The notes under the pieces: generated by a model
What the model was told of the DNA's origin: nothing
The model's input: the letters and a program-made list of their open reading frames with translations, nothing else
Database searches by the model: none
Program-made: the position numbers and the translations under genes
Origin: Flectonema sp. DT1601
Taxonomy: Eukaryota > Euglenozoa > Diplonemea > Diplonemida > Diplonemidae
Assembly (NCBI GenBank): GCA_964019425.1
Contig: OZ025780.1
Location: forward strand, 514,001 to 578,000
Length of the DNA: 64,000 bases
Direction: 5' to 3'
Part shown: piece by piece, positions 46,006-57,732 of the stretch
How the letters are laid out: the number at the start of each line of letters is the position of its first letter
How positions within the stretch are numbered: the first letter of the stretch is position 1

Positions 46006-47751
46006 GAAGAAGATCAGGACATCCAAGCACTGCTGGATAGTTGCTGAATGCAGGGCCTGCCTGTGGCATTATAATAACAGGCTAAGTCATTTGTAGTTCA
46101 TAGTTTACCTTTGATTTTATAACTTCACACAGGGTACTATGAACGATGAGAGATCCAGTGGGATCACTCAGGGTCTAGTAGAGACCACCAATGTTGTGCG
46201 TTGATAGGCAAGGTGACCAACCTTGACATTCTTTCTTTTCTCTCCTGTTGTGACAAACACAAAATACACATACAGCTTACAGTGTGTTCTTTGTGTATGT
46301 TTTCTTCAGGTGTGAGTAGTTTTTTTGTTCTTGCTCTTCAGGGAGGGCCTTAGCCAAAAGCTAACAGTCCAAATCTCACCTGGTAACTTAACTCATTCTT
46401 TGTCAGTTTTGGCATCAAACTTGTAATGGTTTAATCATTACAGGTTATTTACTGAAATATTTGTTCTAAAAGTTGCTAAGTATTTCTCACTTAGATAATT
46501 TTTATTTTTTTATTTTCAGCTTAATTAGCTACAAATTGTTTCTACTAAGTGTTTCTCACTTAGATTTTTTTTTTTGCTTTTCAGCTCCTTAAAAGCTGCT
46601 AAGTGTTTCTGCTAAGTGTTTCTCACTTAGAATTTTATTTTTATGTTCGTTTTCTATCCCTTCTCCTATCCCTTTTGTTCAAAATAAGCGGGAGGAAATT
46701 CTCTCATTCACGCTAAGATGCACTCTGAACTTTGATTTTTTGATCTGAGTGTGAGGGAATGACCTGTTAGTGCATTGGGCATAAGCTGGGCTGCAGTTTA
46801 GATGTCTTGGGTGTTAATAAGGGGTTCCTCTTAGCATTTTTCTTTGTTCCCACCTTATGATTTTCTTGAAGAAAAAAAAATAGAAGTCATAATGGTGCTT
46901 CCCTCTGGAAGGGTTGTAAGCCATGGTGTCCAACTAAATTAAAGGACAAGTCTGGGATAATCCCTGCCAGAGGGGCGAGTATTCTACCATGGTTGAAATA
47001 CTCTGGCAACTGATCTTCAATTTTATGTTGTTTGTTAGCTGCTGGTGTATCCTGATCATGTGTTGATACTTGCATTTTTTTATTTGTAATCTTCTATTAC
47101 AATTCTCTTTCTGTTCTGGTCTGTTACTTCATTTGTCTTGTTTAACTTCAGTTATATCCATTTTACTTTTTATTGTTTCCCATCTACTTTTTATTTTCTA
47201 TTAGTTCTGGTCAGAAACTCCTGGGCAGCAAGAAGGAAAGCAGTTTAGTACTTCTGGGTGTTTGGCATCACCCCCCATAGTGAGCAAGTACAACAGGTAG
47301 CATTGGTAGTCTGTTGATCCTGAGTGATCCCAGCTACAGTTTTGTTTTTCTTTCTTTTTTTTAGAAGAAGATCAGGACATCCAAGCACTGCTGGATAGTT
47401 GCTGAATGCAGGGCCTGCCTGTGGCATTATAATAACAGGCTAAGTCATTTGTAGTTCATAGTTTACCTTTGATTTTATAACTTCACACAGGGTACTATGA
47501 ACGATGAGAGATCCAGTGGGATCACTCAGGGTCTAGTAGAGACCACCAATGTTGTGCGTTGATATGCAAGGTGACCAACCTTGACATTCTTTCTTTTCTC
47601 TCCTGTTGTGACAAACACAAAATACACATACAGCTTACAGTGTGTTCTTTGTGTATGTTTTCTTCAGGTGTGAGTAGTTTTTTTGTTCTTGCTCTTCAGG
47701 GAGGGCCTTAGCCAAAAGCTAACAGTCCAAATCTCACCTGGTAACTTAACT
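46006..47751 (+). repeat. R-B tail, 0.53-kb linker, then full R-B
   Basis: 46006-46387 is the last 380 bp of R-B. 46388-46920 is a linker with repeated CTAAGTNTTTCTCACTTAG palindromic motifs (at about 46476-46493, 46545-46562 and 46602-46628). 46921-47745 is a complete R-B. The same order recurs at 62368-64000, so tail-linker-full is a compound repeat of its own, or part of a tandem series with a period near 1.36 kb. Confidence 0.85.
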
Positions 47752-47756
47752 CTGTC

Positions 47757-49254
47757 TATTTCGGAAACTATTTTGTGTGGAGCTGTTAGCAGATTATAGG
47801 TTTTCTACTGGAAAAAAAAAATTTTTTGCTGAAAAAATTTTTTTTGTTGCTGAAAAAAAAATTTTTGTTGCTGAAAAAAAAAATTTTTTTTTGCTGTCCA
47901 TTTCGGAAACTTTCGTGTGTGGAGCTGTCCATTTCGGAAACTTTTTTGTGTGGAGCTGTCCATTTCGGAAACTTTTTTGTGTGGAGCTGTCCATTTCGCA
48001 AACTTTTGTGTTGAAATCCGACATTTCGCAAACTTTTTTGTGGAATTATCAGCTCGTGAAGGGATCCAGTTGGTTCAAAGGTTTTCTCCCCCCACTCTAT
48101 TTATCGTCATTGGTGCGCACCTTCGAACAGGAAGGCCAACATTGACGGAATTTTTTACTTCTCTTCCCAAGGTTGAACCTTGGGAAAAAAACAAACAATA
48201 AACACAGTGTAGACAAACACCCGCCGGACATCTGCAGAGCAGCGATCGATGTCGATGTCTTCGTTGTCGAACTTCCTGGCGTTTATGTTTTTGTTTTTAA
48301 CAACAACACAACACCAACTAACAGGTTTGTCTCATTGCCCATTCTTTCTTGTTTCCCTTTGCCGCCGGAAGAACGAAGGTCGACGGAGGTCCGAAGCATT
48401 GCTTGCGATGATGTTCCGGTATGTGTTGCGTCTCTGTTATTTGTTTGTTTCAACTCAATTGGTTCATCTCAGGTTTTAGAAGTCCTCGTCCTGTTCGATG
48501 GGAAGGGCCTGAACCAAAAGTTCACTGCCCCTATTCCTTTCCCAAATCTCTTATCCATTGTTTTTCCCAAAAAAAAAAAAAGGAAAAGAAAAAAAAAATA
48601 TGAAGAGGAAATAATCAAACATGAAAAAAAAAAAAAAAAAAAAAATATATACTGTAAATATTCTTGTGGGGAAAAACCCGCGAGTTTTTTTTATTTTTTC
48701 TAAATCCGCGAGAATTTTTCCCCGCGAGAGTATTTCCCTGCCAGCATACATTTTTATACAGCCATTTTTTTAGTTCCTTTTTGTGGAGGAGTGAATAAAT
48801 CAACAGGGGGGATAGGGGCTGGATCCTTTTGGGATCGGCCCTCCCTTCACTTCCGCTCTCCAACGGGGGTCGCATCCCAGCCAATCGTCAGCGAAGAAAA
48901 GATTGCAAGGCATCGGCAAGCAGGCACAAAGAAACACTTAAGAGGGTAATAGTACAAACCTGTTTATTTTGTTTTTTTTAGGCGATTAACTATGCCAGAT
49001 GCCAAGCAAACCAAGCGAGTGACGATCAGCTTCCTTCAGAGGTGGAGGAGCAGCGGCAGTGTGGCAAACCTCCTCCTTCATCTGCATCCATGCTCCAGTG
49101 CAGGTGAGCCACTCTCTTCATCAAGTTGATGCTATCGCCTGTAACTGATGCATGTGACGTTATAGTCTATAGCCCGAAATTAAAAAAAAAGGAATAGTTT
49201 AAAAAAAAAAAAGATCTTAACTCATTGATATTGTTTCTGAGCCATTCTCTTTTC

Positions 49255-49255
<1 letters not shown>
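47757..49255 (+). repeat. R-A repeat with half a foldback end (copy 2 of the 1.5-kb duplication)
   Basis: A near-identical direct copy of 33152-34650 with the same foldback end, palindrome (48166) and exon-like blocks. It ends, like copy 1, at a long T-run. After that run copy 1 meets the LINE 3' tail and this copy meets a different LINE reading frame. Confidence 0.85.
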
Positions 49256-49317
<62 letters not shown>

Positions 49318-49319
49318 TA

Positions 49320-50705
49320 TTGCTACTTCACAACAAAAAAAAAAAAGAAACACCGGGCCGGCGGTGTCATAAAGATACTGGCAACCATCTCTCAGCCAAC
49401 CCAGCCCCCGAGGCTTTACAAGAGGCTATTTCGAGATCGGCTCTGGATGGGGATAAAACTTTAGTAGCCAAATGTCCTTTATGTTTTGAGACATACCTCA
49501 AAGGTCCAGTTGCGCATTTTAGACGTAACTGTAAGTTTAGTAAGGAATTTAAGGACTATAAGTCACGTTTTCCCCCATCTACCCACTCCCAAGTTAAAGA
49601 TTGTTACCACTTACCTTGTCCAGAATGTGGTAAGCTTTTCAAAAGTATCGCTACGAGAGCGAAACACTGTGTTAACGGTACATGTAAAGGTACACCTCTG
49701 TCTCCCCTCACAGGGAATAATTCAGACCTGGAACCTCCCTTTGTAGGAGAATCTGTAGATTTTAAAACTTCACAAACAGCTTTCGTTCCTTATAACTCTA
49801 CAACACCCACTTTTACCCCGTTACACCCGTCTCGTCTCAAATTCCGATCTTTTGGAACTGAATGGAAGGACATCGACGTTTCTGCTGCAGAAAAACTTCA
49901 AACTTTCACCGTCGAAACAGAAAACTCTTCAAAACCTGCCGACCAACTTGATAAACTACTCAAAACGGTTTATCAAATATGTAGCGGTTTCTTTGAAGAA
50001 ACAAAGCGGAATTTACCCCGCAAACAGAAATCAAGGGAAGAGGTCATCCTCGACCAAGAAAAACTTGAATGTCGTCTGGAAATGAAACAGCTAAGACAGG
50101 AGCTCCGCAAATCCGGGCCTTCTATAGAGAACGCTGTCAAATGGAAAGAGGCAAGAACGAGAATGAAAAGGATTTTCCGAATGTATCGGAATTTAGAAAA
50201 GAAAAATTTATTCAAAAAATTACAAGATAAATTTCGTCAAAATCCGTTTACTGCCATAAAAGAAGAACTCCAAAAAGAAGATCCTCAACCCCCCTCCCTT
50301 GATATTCCAGAGGAAAAAATAATTGAACATTTTAAAAACAATTATTGTGACAATGAAAAAAAAAAAACTGATTTCACCCAACTTCGCCTCTCGGAGCTGA
50401 ATCACCAACGGTGTACAACTCACGCAGAGCAGCTTGAGCAATCCATGATGTTAACGGGACTGGCGAGCGATTTAAATGCTCAACTCGCCTTGGCACGGTC
50501 TCAAATTGCGGCCCTGAAGTTCCAATTAGCTTCATGGGCAGAAGGTTTGAGTCCGCCAGACACAGAAGAACATGAGGAAAATGAAACTCCGCCGAGAAAG
50601 TCTGAGCGTTCAACTCTGAAAAAACGAACCCCTCCATCAAGATATCGTTACAATCGAAGGAGATGTTCTGCTGATGACGTTCACGGTGACTCCACCCCCT
50701 TGTAA
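49320..50705 (+). pseudogene. LINE zinc-finger protein region, 5' part (second LINE family)
   Basis: An open frame of about 461 codons with no usable ATG near its 5' side, so it looks cut off or starts elsewhere. It has C2H2/CCHC-type fingers CPLCFETYLKGPVAHFRRNC and CPECGKLFKSIATRAKHC. A long Lys/Glu-rich stretch follows, then a Leu-rich coiled coil (EQLEQSMML to FQLASW) and an acidic-basic tail. Zinc fingers of this kind precede the reverse transcriptase in R2/CRE-type LINEs, and an RT piece that may belong to the same family lies at 55663-56083. The last 55 codons and 3' flank recur at 27701-28030. The long T-run 49258-49316 separates it from R-A. Confidence 0.6.
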
Positions 50706-51174
50706 TTCTCTTTTTCCTTACTTTCACATCACTTTGTTTAGTTAGTTTTTTAGCTTATTTATTATTTATTGTTCGTTTTTGTTTGTATTATTTTATCGAT
50801 ATGTTTATGTCCGTCAGATCATAACGTTAATCAGGTTAATTGTTAATTGTTAATTATAAATGGTCTAAACCCCAATCCAAGTTCCCAAGGCTTGGCATAG
50901 ATTTGAGTGACGCCTTACTGGCCTCCTCATCCTCTATGAGTGGTGAGGGGGCCAGCAATGGTTTTTTTTTTTTTTTTTTTTCTCTTATTTCTTTTTTTCT
51001 TTTTCTTTTACTCTAATATGAAATATTTTTGAACAAAATGTGATTATTAATTTAAAAAAAAAAAAAAAAAATAATAATGTAAATGAATAATAAAAAAAAA
51101 AAAAAAAAAAACATGCCTTGGGAATACAATCAAAGCCCCAATTAATCGGTCCTTTCTTTTTCCTTCTTGTCAAG
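50706..51174. other. 3' flank of the LINE frame and AT-rich sequence
   Basis: 50706-50865 matches the flank at 27872-28030. The remainder has T- and A-runs (50962-50980, 51054-51070, 51091-51111). No gene is seen. Confidence 0.5.
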
Positions 51175-51840
51175 TGATCGCTCCACTCGTCGATCACCAA
51201 AACCGATTGTATTTATATCTGTTCTTTTCTCAACGATCGGCTATACCGACCATTTTTTTTTTATAAATAATTGTTTTCTTCTTCTCGACGATCAGATCCA
51301 ATTGATCGACCTTTTTTTTTTTTTTTTTTCCTTTATTCCTTCCATCCCTCCCGCTCCCCTAATTTTAAATAAAAACAAGATCAGCTCAGCTTGATCGTTA
51401 ATCTTTTTTTCTTTTTTTAATTTAAACTGATTGTATTTATATCTGTTTATTTTTCTCGACGATCGGCTATACCGATCAACCTTTAAAATAATTTCTTCTT
51501 CTCGACGATCAGATCCAATTGATCAACCTTTTCTTTTTTTTTCCTCTATTCCTTCCATCCCTCCCGCTCCCCTATTTGTAATAAAAACAAGATCAGCTCA
51601 GCTTGATCGTTAATCTTTTTTTCTTTTTTTAATTTAAACTGATTGTATTTATATCTGTTTATTTTTCTCAACGATCGGCTATACCGATCAACCTTTAAAA
51701 AAATTTCCTCTTCTCGACGATCAGATCCAATTGATCAACCTTTTCTTTTTTTTTTCCTCTATTCCTTCCATCCCTCCCGCTCCCCTATTTGTAATAAAAA
51801 CAAGATCAGCTCAGCTTGATCGTTAAATTTTTTTTTCTTT
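51175..51840. repeat. Tandem repeat, about 215 bp, three copies
   Basis: GATTGTATTTATATCTGTT recurs at 51205, 51429 and 51641. Each unit has a GATCGG-CTATA-CCGATC hairpin, a GATCAGATCCAATTGATC block, a C-rich CCATCCCTCCCGCTCCCC block and GATCAGCTCAGCTTGATC. The hairpin-plus-T-run layout resembles the 136-bp satellite but the sequence is different. Confidence 0.85.
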
Positions 51841-52140
51841 CTTTTTTGTTGGTCCTAGTCAAGACCTTAAACTGACTAACCGGTCTTAATTTTAAATAAG
51901 TGTTAACCTAGTTTCTCTTTTCCTTTTCAATTTCCTTTTAATACTCTCTATCTGGTCTGTTATGTCATATTTCTCATTTAATTTTATCATCCATTTTACT
52001 TTTCACTGTTTCCCATCTACATTTTATTTTCAAATAGTTACGGTCTGTTAAAAAAAAAAAAAAAGTTTAAATAAGTTAAATTGAACATGTTAACTCAATT
52101 CCTCAATTCTTCCGTCATGGTCATGACATTCTTTTTCGTT
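51841..52140. other. Diverged R-B/R-D-like sequence
   Basis: GGTCCTAGTCAAGACCTTAA at 51850 resembles the satellite's CCTGGTCAAGACGCTAA block, and TTTCCCATCTACATTTTATT at 52009 resembles an R-B segment. It is probably an older member of these repeat families. No frame is seen. Confidence 0.4.
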
Positions 52141-52151
52141 TCTCTAATGCA

Positions 52152-52255
52152 CAAGAGATACCATCACTCATGAGATACCAACGCACATACGAGATACCAG
52201 CACTCCAGAGATACCGACACGCTAGAGATACCAAGTCACTTGAGATACCTCCTTG
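52152..52255. repeat. Six GAGATACC repeats, 25-27 bp spacing
   Basis: GAGATACC occurs six times with 9-11 variable bases between copies (ATCACTCAT, AACGCACATAC, AGCACTCCA and so on). The variable parts share ACTC/CACT-like bits. The left edge of the palindrome arm (about 52178) falls inside this run, and the complement of four copies lies at 60252-60320. Confidence 0.8.
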
Positions 52256-53534
52256 TAAATTAATTCCCGGTATTTCAAATTTGAATTGATAGTGTCAACT
52301 CTGCTTGCTGCTCTTGTTAATGTGTTGTCTCCTGAAAGTGATCTTAACTCCTGTAAAAAGAAAAAAAAAAAGAAATCAAAAAAGAAGAATTTTCAAACGA
52401 AGTTATAACAACCCCTACCACCCATTATGATCAATTCCGCTTGTTTTTTTTTTTTTTTTTTAAAACAAAAAAAAAAATAAAAAATTATAAAAGATTAAAC
52501 AATGTTATCATTGTATTTTTATCGATCGACTATGTCGATTACTTTCTATTTTCCGTCCTGGTCAAGACGCTAAACTGATTGTTTTTTTTTTTTTTTCAAA
52601 ATTAATAAAAAAGAATATAAAAAAAAAAATAAAAAAAAGAATAAACAATGTTATCATTGTTTTTTTATCGTTCGACTTTGTCGACTAATTTCTATTCTCC
52701 GTTTTTTTCTTAAAAAATAAATAAAAAGAATTTAAAAAAAAAAAAAAAAAAAAAAGAATAAACAATGTTATCATTGTTTTTTTATCGATCGACTATGTCG
52801 ATTACTTTCTATTTTCCGTTTTTTTCTTTAAAAATAAATAAAAAGAATAAAAAAAAAAAAAAAAGGAATAAACAATGTTATCATTGTTTTTATTTTATCG
52901 ATCGACTATGTCGATTACTTTCTATTTTCCGTCCTGGTCAAGACGCTAAACTGATTGTTTTTTCTTTAAAAAATAAAAAGAAGGATTTAAAAAAAAGAAG
53001 AAAAAAAAAAAAAAGAATAAACAATGTTATCATTGTTTTTTTATCGATCGACTATGTCGATCACTTTCTATTTTTCGTCCTGGTCAAGACGCTAAACTGA
53101 TTGTTTTTTCTTTAAAAATAATAAAAAGGATTTAAAAAAAAAAAAAAAAAAAAAAAGAATAAACAATGTTATCATTGTTTTTTTATCGATCGACTATGTC
53201 GATCACTTTCTATTTTCCGTCCTGGTCAAGACGCAAAACTGATTGTTTTTTTTTCAAAATTAATAAAAAAGAATACAAAAAAAAATAAAAAAAAAAAGAA
53301 TAAACAATGTTATCATTGTTTTTTTTTTTATCGTTCGACGTTGTTGACTAATTTCTATTTTCCGTTTTTTTTTTTTCTTTTTAAAAAATAAATAAAAAGA
53401 TTTAAAAAAAAAAAAAAAAAGAATAAACAATGTTATCATTGTTTTTTTTATCGATCGACTATGTCGATTACTTTCTATTTTCCGTCCTGGTCAAGACGCT
53501 AAACTGATTGTTTTTTCTTTAAAAAAAAAAAAAG

Positions 53535-53571
<37 letters not shown>

Positions 53572-54907
53572 ATAAACAATGTTATCATTGTTTTTTTTTT
53601 ATCGATCGACTATGTCGATCACTTTCTATTTTCCGTCCTGGTCAAGACGCTAAACTGATTGTTTTTTTTTTCAAAATTAATAAAAAAGAATATAAAAAAA
53701 AAAATAAAAAAAAAAGAATAAACAATGTTATCATTGTTTTTTTTTTTATCGTTCGACTTTGTTGACTAATTTCTATTTTCCGTTTTTTTTCTTTTTAAAA
53801 TAAAAAGAATTTAAAAAAAAAAAAAAAAAAGAGTAAACAATGTTATCATTGTTTTTTTTATCGATCGACTATGTCGATTACTTTCTATTTTCCGTCCTGG
53901 TCAAGACGCTAAACTGATTGTTTTTTTTTCAAAATTAATAAAAAAGAATATAAAAAAAAACAAAAAAAAAAAGAATAAACAATGTTATCATTGTTTTTTT
54001 TTATCGTTCGACTTTGTCGACTAATTTTTATTTTCCGTTTTTTTTCTTTAAAAATAAATAAAAAGAATTTAAAAAAAAAAAAAAAAAAAGAATAAACAAT
54101 GTTATCATTGTTTTTTTATCGATCGACTATGTCGATCACTTTCTATTTTCCGTCCTGGTCAAGACGCTAAACTGATTGTTTTTTCTTTAAAATAATAAAA
54201 AGGATTAAAAAAAAAAAAAAAAAAAAAAAAGAATAAACAATGTTATCATTGTTTTTTATCGATCGACTATGTCGATCACTTTCTATTTTCCGTCCTGGTC
54301 AAGACGCTAAACTGATTGTTTTTTCTTTAAAATAATAAAAAGGATTAAAAAAAAAAAAAAAAAAAAAAAAGAATAAACAATGTTATCATTGTTTTTTATC
54401 GATCGACTATGTCGATCACTTTCTATTTTCCGTCCTGGTCAAGACGCTAAACTGATTGTTTTTTCTTTAAAAAATAATTAAAAGGTTTAAAAAAAAAAAA
54501 AAAAAAAAAAAAAGAATAAACAATGTTATCATTGTTTTTTTATCGATCGACTATGTCGATCACTTTCAATTTTCCGTCCTGGTCAGGACGCTAAACTGAT
54601 TGTTTTTTCTTTAAAAATAAATAAAAAGAATAAAAAAAAAGAAAAAAAAAAGGAATAAACAATGTTATCATTGTTTTTTTTTTATCGATCGACTATGTCG
54701 ATTACTTTCTATTTTCCGTCCTGGTCAGGACGCTAAACTGATTGTTTTTTCTTTAAAAATAAATAAAAAGAATAAAAAAAAAAGAAAAAAAAAAGGAATA
54801 AACAATGTTATCATTGTTTTTTATCGATCGACTATGTCGATCACTTTCTATTTTCCGTCCTGGTCAAGACGCTAAACTGATTGTTTTTTCTTTAAAATAA
54901 TTAAAAG

Positions 54908-54940
<33 letters not shown>

Positions 54941-55193
54941 ATAAACAATGTTATCATTGTCTTTTTTCTATCGATCGACTATGTGGATCACTTTCAATTT
55001 TCCGTCCTGGTCAGGACGCTAAACTGATTGTTTTTTCTTTAAAAATAAATAAAAAGAATAAAAAAAAAAAAAAAAAAAAGGAATAAACAATGTTATCATT
55101 GTTTTTTTTCTATCGATCGACTATGTCGATTAATTTCTATTTTCCGTCCTGATCGAGACGCTAAACTGATTGTTTCCTTTTTTTAAATAATAA

Positions 55194-55231
<38 letters not shown>

Positions 55232-55628
55232 ATCTCCCTGCTATCCTCATATCCCCACAATAATATTATACCTTTTCATTTTCTCTTTCCTTTTCTGGTC
55301 TTTTTTTTTTCTTTTTTTCCTTTTTCATACAACGTTTTTTATTTATATTTTATTTTTTTTTTTTTTTTTCATGTTTGATTATTTCCTCTTCATATTTTTT
55401 TTCTATTCTTTCTTTTTTTTTTTTTTTTTTTTTTTCTCTACCTCTCTCTTAATTCTGTTCGTTTCTTTGAAACGAAAATTCATTTGAATATTATTCCTTG
55501 GTCAGCAACCATCATTGTCGCCCTTTGGGCCTGTTAAAAAAAAAAAAAAAATAAAAAGAAAGTTTACGTCGGGAATAGGGCAGGAGCCAAAAGCTCCCAG
55601 TCCGTTACTTCCCACTTATCGAAATTCA
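52178..55628 (+). repeat. Left arm of an 8.15-kb palindrome
   Basis: The arm is the inverted copy of 57010-60327. It contains part of the GAGATACC run, a unique 0.2-kb segment (TTTGAATTGATAGTGTC...), about 20 satellite units, and R-D with its terminal hairpin. Even rare variants inside single satellite units (TATGTGGATC at about 54979, AAACGGAGAATAG-type units) occur at the mirrored places, so the arms are very similar. Confidence 0.92.
52490..55215 (+). repeat. 136-bp satellite array, about 20 units (left)
   Basis: The core ACAATGTTATCATTG occurs 20 times between 52499 and 55090, a mean period of about 136 bp, varying with A/T-run length. Each unit has the hairpins ACAATG-TTAT-CATTGT and ATCGAC-TAT-GTCGAT, and a CGTC...GACG block that is sometimes a 7-bp stem (CGTCCTG-GT-CAGGACG). 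There is no reading frame and no pol III A/B box. Confidence 0.92.
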
Positions 55629-55662
55629 TCCCTCTTTTTTACCTAAGTCTGACTACAAGACA

Positions 55663-56083
55663 ATGGATGATATCCAGTTCCCGAGCTTCGAACAGTTTGG
55701 TATTCTCTTATCAAAGAAAAAAAACAAATGTGCCCCTGGTCCCAATTGCATACCTTATGTTGTATGGAAAAAGGTCCCAACTTTTATGGAAGCACTTTAC
55801 AAGGTATTAAAGAGAATTTTCGAACTCAAGGCCTATCCGGATAGTTGGGGCTTAGCATTTGTAACAATGCTCCCAAAGCCCAACTCCGATGGGAAAGACA
55901 TCTCGAAAACGAGACCGATAGCTGTGGGCAACTGCGACGGGAAAATTTTTAATACGGTTATTCAGGAAGCCGTCGCAAACCACACTCTTTCTAAATTTAA
56001 TTTTCAAAAAGGCTTTAGGAAAGGTGTCTCTGGGTGTATCGAACATGCCACGATCACCTCAGAGATTTTTAAAGAAGTGAAAG
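55663..56083 (+). pseudogene. LINE reverse transcriptase, N-terminal fragment
   Basis: About 140 codons read KKKNKCAPGPNCIPYVVWKK, then a helix-rich stretch, LPKPNSDGKDISKTRPIAVG and NFQKGFRKGVSGCIEHA. This is the start of a LINE-type reverse transcriptase (blocks 0-2, before the first catalytic Asp). It ends at about 56083, where the 224-bp direct repeat begins. The YxDD core is absent. It sits in the single-copy centre of the palindrome. Confidence 0.85.
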
Positions 56084-56997
56084 GAATAATCATCATCGTC
56101 CATATTGTGTAATTAAGACTGAATAAACAAAGGGATAATAAAATTATAGTGAATCAATGAAATAAAACATAAACTACTGACGTCGGGGTAATGTTGCATC
56201 TTCAAGAGGTCAGAAACCCAAGACTTTGAAAAGCACCGAGGTAAGAGCGGTGCAACAAGCCAAAAACAACAGGTATACAATAAACGAACCTCAAGAAGAA
56301 ACACCCAGGGTGGGATGGGTGGGAAATTCTTTTGTTTTAATATAAACAGAAAGAAGAGCAAAATTTGCTAAGGAAAGGAATTAAAATATAAGTTAAAAGT
56401 GTACCGATAAACTATAACGTCTCAAACACAGCGCTAACCAGTGCAACGAGAGCTAATAAATTCGATAAGCCACTGCTGAACCAACATCTTAGGTGCAGAG
56501 TGCATTTTAGATAAGGAAGGACATTTTTCATTTTCCGTTCCGCTAGGACAGAAAAGTAATAAGTATAAATAAATTTTCGACGTACCAGAGCCTGCATAGC
56601 CGAGTGGTTATGGTCGTCGACCTTAAATCGCTTACGTAGCCGTGGTCGGGGGTTCGATTCCTGGTCACGGCAGATTTTTTTGGTATTTTTAACCAGAAAA
56701 TTTTAAAGTAAAAACAAGTAAGAAAAAGAGCACAAAAGTGGACTTGGTGATCATTCCCTGAGTAAACTAAGAGAATAATCATCATCGTCCATATTGTGTA
56801 ATTAAGACTGAATAAACAAAGGGATAATAAAATTATAGTGAATCAATGAAATAAAACATAAACTACTGACGTCGGGGTAATGTTGCATCTTCAAGAGGTC
56901 AGAAACCCAAGACTTTGAAAAGCACCGAGGTAAGAGCGGTGCAACAAGCCAAAAACAACAGGTATACAATAAACGAACCTCAAGAAGAAACACCCCA
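56084..56997. repeat. 224-bp direct repeats 690 bp apart
   Basis: 56084-56307 and 56774-56997 are the same sequence (AATAATCATCATCGTCCATA to AAGAAGAAACACC). Between them are 466 bp that include the tRNA-like module at 56588-56672. It could be a tandem duplication of a 690-bp unit or a small element with terminal direct repeats. No reading frame is supported. Confidence 0.85.
56588..56672 (+). tRNA. tRNA-like sequence, Leu/Ser (class II) type, probably degenerate or SINE head
   Basis: TAGCCGAGTGG (A box) and GGTTCGATTCC (B box) are perfect, followed by a T-run terminator at 56675. The D-stem GCC/GGT pairs. The 5' acceptor strand (GCCTGCA) pairs poorly with the 3' end (TCACGGC). Instead GCCGTG in the variable-arm region pairs perfectly with CACGGC, extending the T-arm into a hairpin of about 12 bp. 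The anticodon arm is weak, so I do not assign an anticodon. It is more likely a tRNA relic than a working gene. Confidence 0.45.
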
Positions 56998-57009
56998 ACG
57001 CCAGTCAAG

Positions 57010-57408
57010 AAGGAATTTCGATAAGTGGGAAGTAACGGACTGGGAGCTTTTGGCTCCTGCCCTATTCCCGACGTAAACTTTCTTTTTATTTTTTTTTTTT
57101 TTTTAACAGGCCCAAAGGGCGACAATGATGGTTGCTGACCAAGGAATAATATTCAAATGAATTTTCGTTTCAAAGAAACGAACAGAATTAAGAGAGAGGT
57201 AGAGAAAAAAAAAAAAAAAAAAAAAAAGAAAGAATAGAAAAAAAATATGAAGAGGAAATAATCAAACATGAAAAAAAAAAAAAAAAATAAAATATAAATA
57301 AAAAACGTTGTATGAAAAAGGAAAAAAAGAAAAAAAAAAGACCAGAAAAGGAAAGAGAAAATGAAAAGGTATAATATTATTGTGGGGATATGAGGATAGC
57401 AGGGAGAT

Positions 57409-57446
<38 letters not shown>

Positions 57447-57699
57447 TTATTATTTAAAAAAAGGAAACAATCAGTTTAGCGTCTCGATCAGGACGGAAAA
57501 TAGAAATTAATCGACATAGTCGATCGATAGAAAAAAAACAATGATAACATTGTTTATTCCTTTTTTTTTTTTTTTTTTTTATTCTTTTTATTTATTTTTA
57601 AAGAAAAAACAATCAGTTTAGCGTCCTGACCAGGACGGAAAATTGAAAGTGATCCACATAGTCGATCGATAGAAAAAAGACAATGATAACATTGTTTAT

Positions 57700-57732
<33 letters not shown>

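Noticed and set aside
46887-47075. Recurrent 60-62 codon minus-strand frames in R-B copies
   Set aside because: They recur only because R-B is repeated. They have no start context or domain, and the sequence is better explained by conserved hairpins.
52765-53100. 111-codon frame in the satellite (mirrored at 59401-59736)
   Set aside because: It is produced by satellite units with Lys runs; both orientations appear only because of the palindrome.
52490-55215. CRISPR-like array
   Set aside because: The whole 136-bp unit is repeated, with no unique spacers between short repeats. This is a eukaryotic satellite.
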